Positions 1-12,439 of a stretch of 64,000 bases of DNA are shown here, piece by piece. The notes below the pieces were generated by a model. It saw only the letters and a program-made list of their open reading frames with translations. It ran no database searches and had not been told where the DNA came from. Source of the DNA: Baylisascaris procyonis. Its lineage: Eukaryota; Nematoda; Chromadorea; Rhabditida; Ascarididae. The stretch is from positions 2,776,501 to 2,840,500 of the forward strand of contig JAZARR010000197.1 of the NCBI GenBank assembly GCA_037389465.1, in the 5' to 3' direction. A program made the position numbers and the translations under genes. Position 1 is the first letter of the stretch; each line of letters opens with the position of its first letter.

Positions 1-1249
1 ACACTTCATTCATTTATAGGCAAAGAAAAATTTATACGTAATCCAGTTGAAAATAAAAACGTTGAAAAAAGGTGGTAGAGTACATTAGTGATTTTACAGA
101 TGTACGGGTATATAAAAAAGTTGAAAAAAGGTAGTAGAGTACATTGGTGATTGTACAGATGTACAGGTAGAGGGTGCAGGTTCACCATGCAGAAGGGAAG
201 TCTGCACATTTCGTTCATTTATAGGCAGAGAAAAATTTATACGTAATCCAATAAAAAAGTTGAAAAGGGGTAGTAGAATACATTAGTGATTGTACAGATG
301 TACTTGTAGAGGGTGCAGGTTCACCATGCAGAAGGGAAGTCTGCACACTTCATTCATTTATGCGCAGAGCAAAATTTATGCCTAATCCAATAAAAAAGTT
401 GAAAAGGGGTAGTAGAGTACATTAGTGATTGTGCAGATGTACCTGTAGAGGGTGCAGATTCACCAGGCAGAAGGCGAGTCTGCCCACTTCATTCATTTAT
501 AGGGAAAGAAAAATTTATACTCACGGCAATAAAAAAGTTGAAAAGGGGTAGTAGAGTACATTAGTGATTGTAGACATGTGCGGGTAGAGGGTGCAGATTC
601 ACCATGCAGGAGGGAAGTCTGGACACCTCATTCATTTATAGGCAGAGAAAAATTTATACGTAATCCAATAAAAAAGTTGAAAAGGGTTACTAGAGTACAT
701 TAGTGATTGTAGAGATGTGCTGTTAGAGGGTGCAGATTCATCATGCAGAAGGGAAGTCTGCACTCTTCATTCATTTATAGGCGGAGAAAAATTTATACGT
801 AATCCAATAAAAAAGTTGAAAAGGGTTACTAGAGTACATTAGTGATTGTACAGATGTAATTGTAGAGGGTGCAGGTTCACCATGCAGAAGGGAAGTCTGC
901 ACACTTCATTCATTTATAGGGAAAGAAAAATTTATACGTAATCCAGTTGAAAATAAAAACGTTGAAAAAAGGTGGTAGAGTACATTAGTGATTTTACAGA
1001 TGTACGGGTATATAAAAAAGTTGAAAAAAGGTAGTAGAGTACATTGGTGATTGTACAGATGTACAGGTAGAGGGTGCAGGTTCACCATGCAGAAGGAAGT
1101 CTGCACATTTCATTCATTTATAGGCAGAGAAAAATTTATACGTAATCCAATAAAAAAGTTGGAAAGGGGTGGTAGAGTACATTTGTGATTGTACAGATGT
1201 ACGGGTAGAGGGTGCAGGTTCACCATGCAGAAGGGAAGTCTGCACACTT

Positions 1250-3740
1250 CATTCATTTATAGGGAAAGAAAAATTTATACGTAATCCAATAAAAAAGTTG
1301 AAAAGGGGTGGTAGAGTACATTAGTGATTGTACAGATGTACGGGTGTATGAAAAAGTTGAAAAAAGGTAGTAGAATACATTAGTGATTGTAGAGACGTAC
1401 GGGTAGAGGGTGCAGATTCACCATGCAGAAGGGAAGTCTGCACACTTCGTTCTTTTATAGGCAGAGAAAAATTTATACGTAATCCAATAAAAAAGTTGAA
1501 AAGGGGTAGTAGAGTACGTTGGTGATTGTAGAGATGTGCGGGAAGAGGGTGCAGATTCAACATGCAGAAGGGAAGTCTGCACACTTCGTTCTTTTATAGG
1601 CAGAGAAAAATTTATACGTAATCCAACAAAAAAGTTGAAAAGGGGTGGTAGAGTACATTAGTGATTGTACAGATGTACGGGTAGAGGGTGCAGGTTCACC
1701 ATGCAGAAGGGAAGTCTGCACACTTCATTCATTTATAGGCAAAGAAAAATTTATACGTAATCCAGTTGAAAATAAAACCGTTGAAAAAAGGTAGCAGAGT
1801 ACATTCGTGATTTTACAGATGTACGGGTATATAAAAAAGTTGAAAAAAGGTAGTAGAGTACATTAGTGATTGTACAGATGTACGGGTAGAGGGTGCAGGT
1901 TCACCATGCAGAAGGGAAGTCTGCACACTTTATTCATTTATAGGCAAAGAAAAATTTATACGTAATCCAATAAAAAAGTTGAAAAGGGTTACTAGAGTGC
2001 AGTAGTGATTGTACAGATGTACTTGTAGAGGGTGCAGGTTCACCATGCAGAAGGGAAGTCTGCACACTTCGTTCTTTTATAGGCAGAGAAAAATTTATAC
2101 GTAATCCAATAAAAAAGTTGAAAAGGGTTACTAGAGTACATTAGTGATTGTACAGATGTACGGGTAGAGGGTGCAGGTTCACCATGCAGAAGGGAAGTCT
2201 GCACACTTCATTCATTTATAGGCAAAGAAAAATTTATACGTAATCCAATAAAAAAGTTGAAAAGGGTTACTAGAGTACATTAGTGATTGTACAGATGTAC
2301 TTGTAGAGGGTGCAGGTTCACCATGCAGAAGAGAAGTCTGCACACTTCGTTCTTTTATAGGCAGAGAAAAATTTATACGTAATCCAATAAAAAAGTTGAA
2401 AAGGGGTGGTAGAGTACATTAGTGATTGTAGAGATGTACGGGTAGAGGGTGCAGGTTCAAAATGCAGAAGGGAAGTCTGCACACTTCATTCATTTATAGG
2501 CAAACGAAAATTTATACGTAATCCAATAAAAAAGTTGAAAATTGTTACTAGAGTACATTAGTGATTGTACAGATGTACTTGTAGAGGGTGCAGGTTCACC
2601 ATGCAGAAGAGAAGTCTGCACACTTCGTTCTTTTATAGGCAGAGAAAAATTTATACGTAATCCAATAAAAAAGTTGAAAAGGGGTGGTAGAGTACATTAG
2701 TGATTGTACAGATGTACGGGTAGAGGGTGCAGGTTCACCATGCAGAAGGGGAGTCTGCCCACTTCATTCATTTATAGGGAAAGAAAAATTTATACTCACG
2801 GCAATAAAAAAGTTGAAAAGGGGTAGTAGAGTACATTAGTGATTGTACAGATGTACGGGTGTATGAAAAAGTTGAAAAAAGGTAGTAGAATACATTAGTG
2901 ATTGTAGAGATGTGCGGGTAGAGGGTGCAGATTCACCATGCAGAAGGGAAGTCTGGACACTTCATTCATTTATAGGCAGAGAAAAATTTATACGTAATCC
3001 AATAAAAAAGTTGAAAAGGGTTACTAGAGTACATTAGTGATTGTACAGATGTACGGGTAGAGGGTGCAGGTTCACCATGCAGAAGGGAAGTCTGCACACT
3101 TCATTCATTTATAGGCAAAGAAAAATTTATACGTAATCCAATAAAAAAGTTGAAAAGGGTTACTAGAGTACATTAGTGATTGTACAGATGTACTTGTAGA
3201 GGGTGCAGGTTCACCATGCAGAAGAGAAGTCTGCACACTTCGTTCTTTTATAGGCAGAGAAAAATTTATACGTAATCCAATAAAAAAGTTGAAAAGGGGT
3301 GGTAGAGTACATTAGTGATTGTAGAGATGTACGGGTAGAGGGTGCAGGTTCAAAATGCAGAAGGGAAGTCTGCACACTTCATTCATTTATAGGCAAACGA
3401 AAATTTATACGTAATCCAATAAAAAAGTTGAAAATTGTTACTAGAGTACATTAGTGATTGTACAGATGTACTTGTAGAGGGTGCAGGTTCACCATGCAGA
3501 AGAGAAGTCTGCACACTTCGTTCTTTTATAGGCAGAGAAAAATTTATACGTAATCCAATAAAAAAGTTGAAAAGGGGTGGTAGAGTACAGTAGTGATTGT
3601 ACAGATGTACTTGTAGAGGGTGCAGGTTCACCATGCAGAAGGGAAGTCTGCACACTTCGTTCTTTTATAGGCAGAGAAAAATTTATACGTAATCCAATAA
3701 AAAAGTTGAAAAGGGTTACTAGAGTACATTAGTGATTGTA
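1250..3740. repeat. Satellite block duplicated at +6,800 bp
   Basis: This block of about 2.5 kb recurs at about 8,050-10,540 with a constant 6,800-bp offset. Diagnostic variants coincide, such as the CAAACGAAAA unit at 3,413 and 10,213 and the GGAAGAGGGTGC unit near 1,540 and 8,340. The few differences are single bases (for example GGTTCACC to GGTCCACC near 9,117). The copies diverge beyond about 3,740/10,540. The edges are approximate because they were read by eye. Confidence 0.8.
1311..1369 (+). repeat. Truncated 59-bp satellite monomer (type example)
   Basis: This is a recurring short monomer form. After GTACAGATGTACGGGT the sequence jumps directly to GTATGAAAAAGTTG, skipping about 80 bp (the GAGGGTGCAG to CGTAATCC part of the full unit). 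The next unit therefore starts 59 bp later instead of ~140. The same junction appears near 2,859, 4,030, 4,652, 6,365, 7,324, 8,144, 9,659, 11,388 and at many later sites. A related junction reads GGGTATATAAAAAAGTTG and often follows a unit containing CCAGTTGAAAATAAAAACG. Shared breakpoints indicate one ancestral deletion amplified with its neighbours. Confidence 0.9.
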
Positions 3741-6700
3741 CAGATGTACGGGTAGAGGGTGCAGGTTCACCATGCAGAAGGGAAGTCTGCACACTTCATT
3801 CATTTATAGGCAAAGAAAAATTTATACGTAATCCAATAAAAAAGTTGAAAAGGGGTGGTAGAGTACATTAGTGATTGTACAGATGTACGGGTAGAGGGTG
3901 CAGGTTCACCATGCAGAAGGGGAGTCTGCCCACTTCATTCATTTATAGGCAAAGAAAAATTTATACTCACGGCAATAAAAAAGTTGAAAAGGGGTAGTAG
4001 AGTACATTAGTGATTGTACAGATGTACGGGTGTATGAAAAAGTTGAAAAAAGGTAGTAGAATACATTAGTGATTGTAGAGATGTGCGGGTAGAGGGTGCA
4101 GATTCACCATGCAGAAGGGAAGTCTGGACACTTCATTCATTTATAGGCAGAGAAAAATTTATACGTAATCCAATAAAGAAGTTGAAAAGGGTTACTGGAG
4201 TACATTAGTGATTGTAGAGATGTGCTGTTAGAGGGTGCAGATTCATCATGCAGAAGGGAAGTCTGCACACTTCATTCATTTATAGGGGGAGAAAAATTTA
4301 TACGTAATCCAATAAAAAAGTTGAAAAGGGTTACTAGAGTAAATTAGTGATTGTACAGATGTAATTGTAGAGGGTGCAGGTTCACCATGCAGAAGGGAAG
4401 TCTGCACACTTCATTCATTTATAGGCAAAGAAAAATTTATACGTAATCCAGTTGAAAATAAAAACGTTGAAAAAAGGTAGTAGAGTACATTAGTGATTGT
4501 ACAGATGTACGGGTAGAGGGTGCAGGTTCACCATGCAGAAGAGAAGTCTGCACACTTCGTTCTTTTATAGGCAGAGAAAAATTTATACGTAATCCAATAA
4601 AAAAGTTGAAAAGGGGTGGTAGAGTACATTAGTGATTGTACAGATGTACGGGTGTATGAAAAAGTTGAAAAAAGGTAGTAGAATACATTAGTGATTGTAG
4701 AGACGTACGGGTAGAGGGTGCAGGTTCACCATGCAGAAGGGAAGTCTGCACACTTCATTCATTTATAGGCAAAGAAAAATTTATACGTAATCCAATAAAA
4801 AAGTTGAGAAGGGGTAGTAGAGTACGTTGGTGATTGTAGAGATGTACGGGTAGAGGGTGCAGATTCACCATGCAGAAGAGAAGTCTGCACACTTCGTTCT
4901 TTTATACGCAGAGAAAAATTTATACGTAATCCAATAAAAAAGTTGAAAAGGGGTAGTAGAGTACGTTGGTGATTGTAGAGATGTACGGGTAAAGGGTGCA
5001 GATTCACCATGCGGAAGGGAACTCTGCACACTCCATTCATTTATAGGCAAAGAAAAATTTATACGTAATCCAATAAAAAAGTTGAAAAGGGTTACTAGAG
5101 TACATTAGTGATTGTACAGATGTAATTGTAGAGGGTGCAGGTTCACCATGCAGAAGGGAAGTCTGCACACTTCATTCATTTATAGGCAAAGAAAAATTTA
5201 TACGTAATCCAGTTGAAAATAAAAACGTTGAAAAAAGGTGGTAGAGTACATTAGTGATTTTACAGATGTACGGGTATATAAAAAAGTTGAAAAAAGGTAG
5301 TAGAGTACATTGGTGATTGTACAGATGTACAGGTAGAGGGTGCAGGTTCACCATGCAGAAGGGAAGTCTGCACATTTCGTTCATTTATAGGCAGAGAAAA
5401 ATTTATACGTAATCCAATAAAAAAGTTGAAAAGGGGTAGTAGAATACATTAGTGATTGTACAGATGTACTTGTAGAGGGTGCAGGTTCACCATGCAGAAG
5501 GGAAGTCTGCACACTTCATTCATTTATGCGCAGAGCAAAATTTATGCCTAATCCAATAAAAAAGTTGAAAAGGGGTGGTAGAGTACATTAGTGATTGTAC
5601 AGATGTACGGGTGTATGAAAAAGTTGAAAAAAGGTAGTAGAATACATTAGTGATTGTAGAGACGTACGGGTAGAGGGTGCAGGTTCACCATGCAGAAGGG
5701 AAGTCTGCACACTTCGTTCTTTTATACGCAGAGAAAAATTTATACGTAATCCAATAAAAAAGTTGAAAAGGGGTAGTAGAGTACGTTGGTGATTGTAGAG
5801 ATGTACGGGTAAAGGGTGCAGATTCACCATGCGGAAGGGAACTCTGCACACTCCATTCATTTATAGGCAAAGAAAAATTTATACGTAATCCAATAAAAAA
5901 GTTGAAAAGGGTTACTAGAGTACATTAGTGATTGTACAGATGTACTTGTAGAGGGTGCAGGTTCACCATGCAGAAGAGAAGTCTGCACACTTCGTTCTTT
6001 TATAGGCAGAGAAAAATTTATACGTAATCCAATAAAAAAGTTGAAAAGGGGTGGTAGAGTACATTAGTGATTGTACAGATGTACGGGTAGAGGGTGCAGG
6101 TTCACCATGCAGAAGGGAAGTCTGCACACTTCATTCATTTATGCGCAGAGAAAAATTTATGCCTAATCCAATAAAAAAGTTGAAAAGGGGTAGTAGAGTA
6201 CATTAGTGATTGTGCAGATGTACCTGTAGAGGGTGCAGATTCACCATGCAGAAGGGGAGTCTGCCCACCTCATTCATTTATAGGGAAAGAAAAATTTATA
6301 CTCACGGCAATAAAAAAGTTGAAAAGGGGTAGTAGAGTACATTAGTGATTGTACAGATGTACGGGTGTATGAAAAAGTTGAAAAAAGGTAGTAGAGTACA
6401 TTAGTGATTGTAGAGATGTGCGGGTAGAGGGTGCAGATTCACCATGCAGAAGGGAAGTCTGGACACTTCATTCATTTATAGGCAGAGAAAAATTTATACG
6501 TAATCCAATAAAAAAGTTGAAAAGGGCTACTAGAGTACATTAGTGATTGTAGAGATGTGCTGTTAGAGGGTGCAGATTCATCATGCAGAAGGGAAGTCTG
6601 CACACTTCATTCATTTATAGGCGGAGAAAAATTTATACGTAATCCAATAAAAAAGTTGAAAAGGGTTACTAGAGTACATTAGTGATTGTACAGATGTAAT

Positions 6701-8049
6701 TGTAGAGGGTGCAGGTTCACCATGCAGAAGGGAAGTCTGCACACTTCATTCATTTATAGGCAAAGAAAAATTTATACGTAATCCAGTTGAAAATAAAAAC
6801 GTTGAAAAAAGGTGGTAGAGTACATTAGTGATTTTACAGATGTACGGGTATATAAAAAAGTTGAAAAAAGGTAGTAGAGTACATTGGTGATTGTACAGAT
6901 GTACAGGTAGAGGGTGCAGGTTCACCATGCAGAAGGGAAGTCTGCACATTTCGTTCATTTATAGGCAGAGAAAAATTTATACGTAATCCAATAAAAAAGT
7001 TGAAAAGGGGTAGTAGAATACATTAGTGATTGTACAGATGTACTTGTAGAGGGTGCAGGTTCACCATGCAGAAGGGAAGTCTGCACACTTCATTCATTTA
7101 TGCGCAGAGCAAAATTTATGCCTAATCCAATAAAAAAGTTGAAAAGGGGTAGTAGAGTACATTAGTGATTGTGCAGATGTACCTGTAGAGGGTGCAGATT
7201 CACCATGCAGAAGGGGAGTCTGCCCACCTCATTCATTTATAGGGAAAGAAAAATTTATACTCACGGCAATAAAAAAGTTGAAAAGGGGTAGTAGAGTACA
7301 TTAGTGATTGTACAGATGTACGGGTGTATGAAAAAGTTGAAAAAAGGTAGTAGAGTACATTAGTGATTGTAGAGATGTGCGGGTAGAGGGTGCAGATTCA
7401 CCATGCAGAAGGGAAGTCTGGACACTTCATTCATTTATAGTCAGAGAAAAATTTATACGTAATCCAATAAAAAAGTTGAAAAGGGTTACTAGAGTACATT
7501 AGTGATTGTAGAGATGTGCTGTTAGAGGGTGCAGATTCATCATGCAGAAGGGAAGTCTGCACTCTTCATTCATTTATAGGCGGAGAAAAATTTATACGTA
7601 ATCCAATAAAAAAGTTGAAAAGGGTTACTAGAGTACATTAGTGATTGTACAGATGTAATTGTAGAGGGTGCAGGTTCACCATGCAGAAGGGAAGTCTGCA
7701 CACTTCATTCATTTATAGGCAAAGAAAAATTTATACGTAATCCAGTTGAAAATAAAAACGTTGAAAAAAGGTGGTAGAGTACATTAGTGATTTTACAGAT
7801 GTACGGGTATATAAAAAAGTTGAAAAAAGGTAGTAGAGTACATTGGTGATTGTACAGATGTACAGGTAGAGGGTGCAGGTTCACCATGCAGAAGGGAAGT
7901 CTGCACATTTCGTTCATTTATAGGCAGAGAAAAATTTATACGTAATCCAATAAAAAAGTTGAAAAGGGGTAGTAGAATACATTAGTGATTGTACAGATGT
8001 ACTTGTAGAGGGTGCAGGTTCACCATGCAGAAGGGAAGTCTGCACACTT

Positions 8050-10540
8050 CATTCATTTATAGGGAAAGAAAAATTTATACGTAATCCAATAAAAAAGTTG
8101 AAAAGGGGTGGTAGAGTACATTAGTGATTGTACAGATGTACGGGTGTATGAAAAAGTTGAAAAAAGGTAGTAGAATACATTAGTGATTGTAGAGACGTAC
8201 GGGTAGAGGGTGCAGATTCACCATGCAGAAGGGAAGTCTGCACACTTCGTTCTTTTATAGGCAGAGAAAAATTTATACGTAATCCAATAAAAAAGTTGAA
8301 AAGGGGTAGTAGAGTACGTTGGTGATTGTAGAGATGTGCGGGAAGAGGGTGCAGATTCAACATGCAGAAGGGAAGTCTGCACACTTCGTTCTTTTATAGG
8401 CAGAGAAAAATTTATACGTAATCCAACAAAAAAGTTGAAAAGGGGTGGTAGAGTACATTAGTGATTGTACAGATGTACGGGTAGAGGGTGCAGGTTCACC
8501 ATGCAGAAGGGAAGTCTGCACACTTCATTCATTTATAGGCAAAGAAAAATTTATACGTAATCCAGTTGAAAATAAAACCGTTGAAAAAAGGTAGCAGAGT
8601 ACATTCGTGATTTTACAGATGTACGGGTATATAAAAAAGTTGAAAAAAGGTAGTAGAGTACATTAGTGATTGTACAGATGTACGGGTAGAGGGTGCAGGT
8701 TCACCATGCAGAAGGGAAGTCTGCACACTTTATTCATTTATAGGCAAAGAAAAATTTATACGTAATCCAATAAAAAAGTTGAAAAGGGTTACTAGAGTGC
8801 AGTAGTGATTGTACAGATGTACTTGTAGAGGGTGCAGGTTCACCATGCAGAAGGGAAGTCTGCACACTTCGTTCTTTTATAGGCAGAGAAAAATTTATAC
8901 GTAATCCAATAAAAAAGTTGAAAAGGGTTACTAGAGTACATTAGTGATTGTACAGATGTACTTGTAGAGGGTGCAGGTTCACCATGCAGAAGAGAAGTCT
9001 GCACACTTCGTTCTTTTATAGGCAGAGAAAAATTTATACGTAATCCAATAAAAAAGTTGAAAAGGGTTACTAGAGTACATTAGTGATTGTACAGATGTAC
9101 TTGTAGAGGGTGCAGGTCCACCATGCAGAAGAGAAGTCTGCACACTTCGTTCTTTTATAGGCAGAGAAAAATTTATACGTAATCCAATAAAAAAGTTGAA
9201 AAGGGGTGGTAGAGTACATTAGTGATTGTAGAGATGTACGGGTAGAGGGTGCAGGTTCAAAATGCAGAAGGGAAGTCTGCACACTTCATTCATTTATAGG
9301 CAAACGAAAACTTATACGTAATCCAATAAAAAAGTTGAAAATTGTTACTAGAGTACATTAGTGATTGTACAGATGTACTTGTAGAGGGTGCAGGTTCACC
9401 ATGCAGAAGAGAAGTCTGCACACTTCGTTCTTTTATAGGCAGAGAAAAATTTATACGTAATCCAATAAAAAAGTTGAAAAGGGGTGGTAGAGTACATTAG
9501 TGATTGTACAGATGTACGGGTAGAGGGTGCAGGTTCACCATGCAGAAGGGGAGTCTGCCCACTTCATTCATTTATAGGGAAAGAAAAATTTATACTCACG
9601 GCAATAAAAAAGTTGAAAAGGGGTAGTAGAGTACATTAGTGATTGTACAGATGTACGGGTGTATGAAAAAGTTGAAAAAAGGTAGTAGAATACATTAGTG
9701 ATTGTAGAGATGTGCGGGTAGAGGGTGCAGATTCACCATGCAGAAGGGAAGTCTGGACACTTCATTCATTTATAGGCAGAGAAAAATTTATACGTAATCC
9801 AATAAAAAAGTTGAAAAGGGTTACTAGAGTACATTAGTGATTGTACAGATGTACGGGTAGAGGGTGCAGGTTCACCATGCAGAAGGGAAGTCTGCACACT
9901 TCATTCATTTATAGGCAAAGAAAAATTTATACGTAATCCAATAAAAAAGTTGAAAAGGGTTACTAGAGTACATTAGTGATTGTACAGATGTACTTGTAGA
10001 GGGTGCAGGTTCACCATGCAGAAGAGAAGTCTGCACACTTCGTTCTTTTATAGGCAGAGAAAAATTTATACGTAATCCAATAAAAAAGTTGAAAAGGGGT
10101 GGTAGAGTACATTAGTGATTGTAGAGATGTACGGGTAGAGGGTGCAGGTTCAAAATGCAGAAGGGAAGTCTGCACACTTCATTCATTTATAGGCAAACGA
10201 AAATTTATACGTAATCCAATAAAAAAGTTGAAAATTGTTACTAGAGTACATTAGTGATTGTACAGATGTACTTGTAGAGGGTGCAGGTTCACCATGCAGA
10301 AGAGAAGTCTGCACACTTCGTTCTTTTATAGGCAGAGAAAAATTTATACGTAATCCAATAAAAAAGTTGAAAAGGGGTGGTAGAGTACAGTAGTGATTGT
10401 ACAGATGTACTTGTAGAGGGTGCAGGTTCACCATGCAGAAGGGAAGTCTGCACACTTCGTTCTTTTATAGGCAGAGAAAAATTTATACGTAATCCAATAA
10501 AAAAGTTGAAAAGGGTTACTAGAGTACATTAGTGATTGTA
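8050..10540. repeat. Second copy of the 6,800-bp-offset satellite block
   Basis: This matches about 1,250-3,740 at a fixed 6,800-bp distance, including the order of full and truncated monomers. It shows that kilobase-sized segments, rather than single monomers, were copied in this part of the array. Confidence 0.8.
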
Positions 10541-12439
10541 CAGATGTACTTGTAGAGGGTGCAGGTTCACCATGCAGAAGAGAAGTCTGCACACTTCGTT
10601 CTTTTATAGGCAGAGAAAAATTTATACGTAATCCAATAAAAAAGTTGAAAAGGGTTACTAGAGTACATTAGTGATTGTACAGATGTACGGGTAGAGGGTG
10701 CAGGTTCACCATGCAGAAGGGAAGTCTGCACACTTCATTCATTTATAGGCAAAGAAAAATTTATACGTAATCCAATAAAAAAGTTGAAAAGGGTTACTAG
10801 AGTACATTAGTGATTGTACAGATGTACTTGTAGAGGGTGCAGGTTCACCATGCAGAAGAGAAGTCTGCACACTTCGTTTTTTTATAGGCAGAGAAAAATT
10901 TATACGTAATCCAATAAAAAAGTTGAAAAGGGGTGGTAGAGTACATTAGTGATTGTAGAGATGTACGGGTAGAGGGTGCAGGTTCAAAATGCAGAAGGGA
11001 AGTCTGCACACTTCATTCATTTATAGGCAAACGAAAATTTATACGTAATCCAATAAAAAAGTTGAAAATTGTTACTAGAGTACATTAGTGATTGTACAGA
11101 TGTACTTGTAGAGGGTGCAGGTTCACCATGCAGAAGAGAAGTCTGCACACTTCGTTCTTTTATAGGCAGAGAAAAATTTATACGTAATCCAATAAAAAAG
11201 TTGAAAAGGGGTGGTAGAGTACATTAGTGATTGTACAGATGTACGGGTAGAGGGTGCAGGTTCACCATGCAGAAGGGGAGTCTGCCCACTTCATTCATTT
11301 ATAGGGAAAGAAAAATTTATACTCACGGCAATAAAAAAGTTGAAAAGGGGTAGTAGAGTACATTAGTGATTGTACAGATGTACGGGTGTATGAAAAAGTT
11401 GAAAAAAGGTAGTAGAATACATTAGTGATTGTAGAGATGTGCGGGTAGAGGGTGCAGATTCACCATGCAGAAGGGAAGTCTGGACACTTCATTCATTTAT
11501 AGGCAGAGAAAAATTTATACGTAATCCAATAAAGAAGTTGAAAAGGGTTACTGGAGTACATTAGTGATTGTAGAGATGTGCTGTTAGAGGGTGCAGATTC
11601 ATCATGCAGAAGGGAAGTCTGCACACTTCATTCATTTATAGGCGGAGAAAAATTTATACGTAATCCAATAAAAAAGTTGAAAAGGGGTGGTAGAGTACAT
11701 TAGTGATTGTAGAGATGTACGGGTAGAGGGTGCAGGTTCACCATGCAGAAGGGAAGTCTGCACACTTCATTCATTTATAGGCAAACAAAAATTTATACGT
11801 AGTCCAATAAAAAAGTTGAAAAGGGGTAGTAGAGTACATTAGTGATTGTACAGATGTACGGGTGTATGAAAAAGTTGAAAAAAGGTAGTAGAGTACATTA
11901 GTGATTGTAGAGATGTGCGGGTAGAGGGTGCAGATTCACCATGCAGAAGGGAAGTCTGGACAGTTCATTCATTTATAGGCAGAGAAAAATTTATACGTAA
12001 TCCAGTAAAAAAGTTGAAAAGGGTTACTAGAGTACATTAGTGATTGTAGAGATGTGCTGTTAGAGGGTGCAGATTCATCATGCAGAAGGGAAGTCTGCAC
12101 ACTTCATTCATTTATAGGGGGAGAAAAATTTATACGTAATCCAATAAAAAAGTTGAAAAGGGTTACTAGAGTAAATTAGTGATTGTACAGATGTAATTGT
12201 AGAGGGTGCAGGTTCACCATGCAGAAGGGAAGTCTGCACACTTCATTCATTTATAGGCAAAGAAAAATTTATACGTAATCCAGTTGAAAATAAAAACGTT
12301 GAAAAAAGGTAGTAGAGTACATTAGTGATTGTACAGATGTACGGGTAGAGGGTGCAGGTTCACCATGCAGAAGAGAAGTCTGCACACTTCGTTCTTTTAT
12401 AGGCAGAGAAAAATTTATACGTAATCCAATAAAAAAGTT

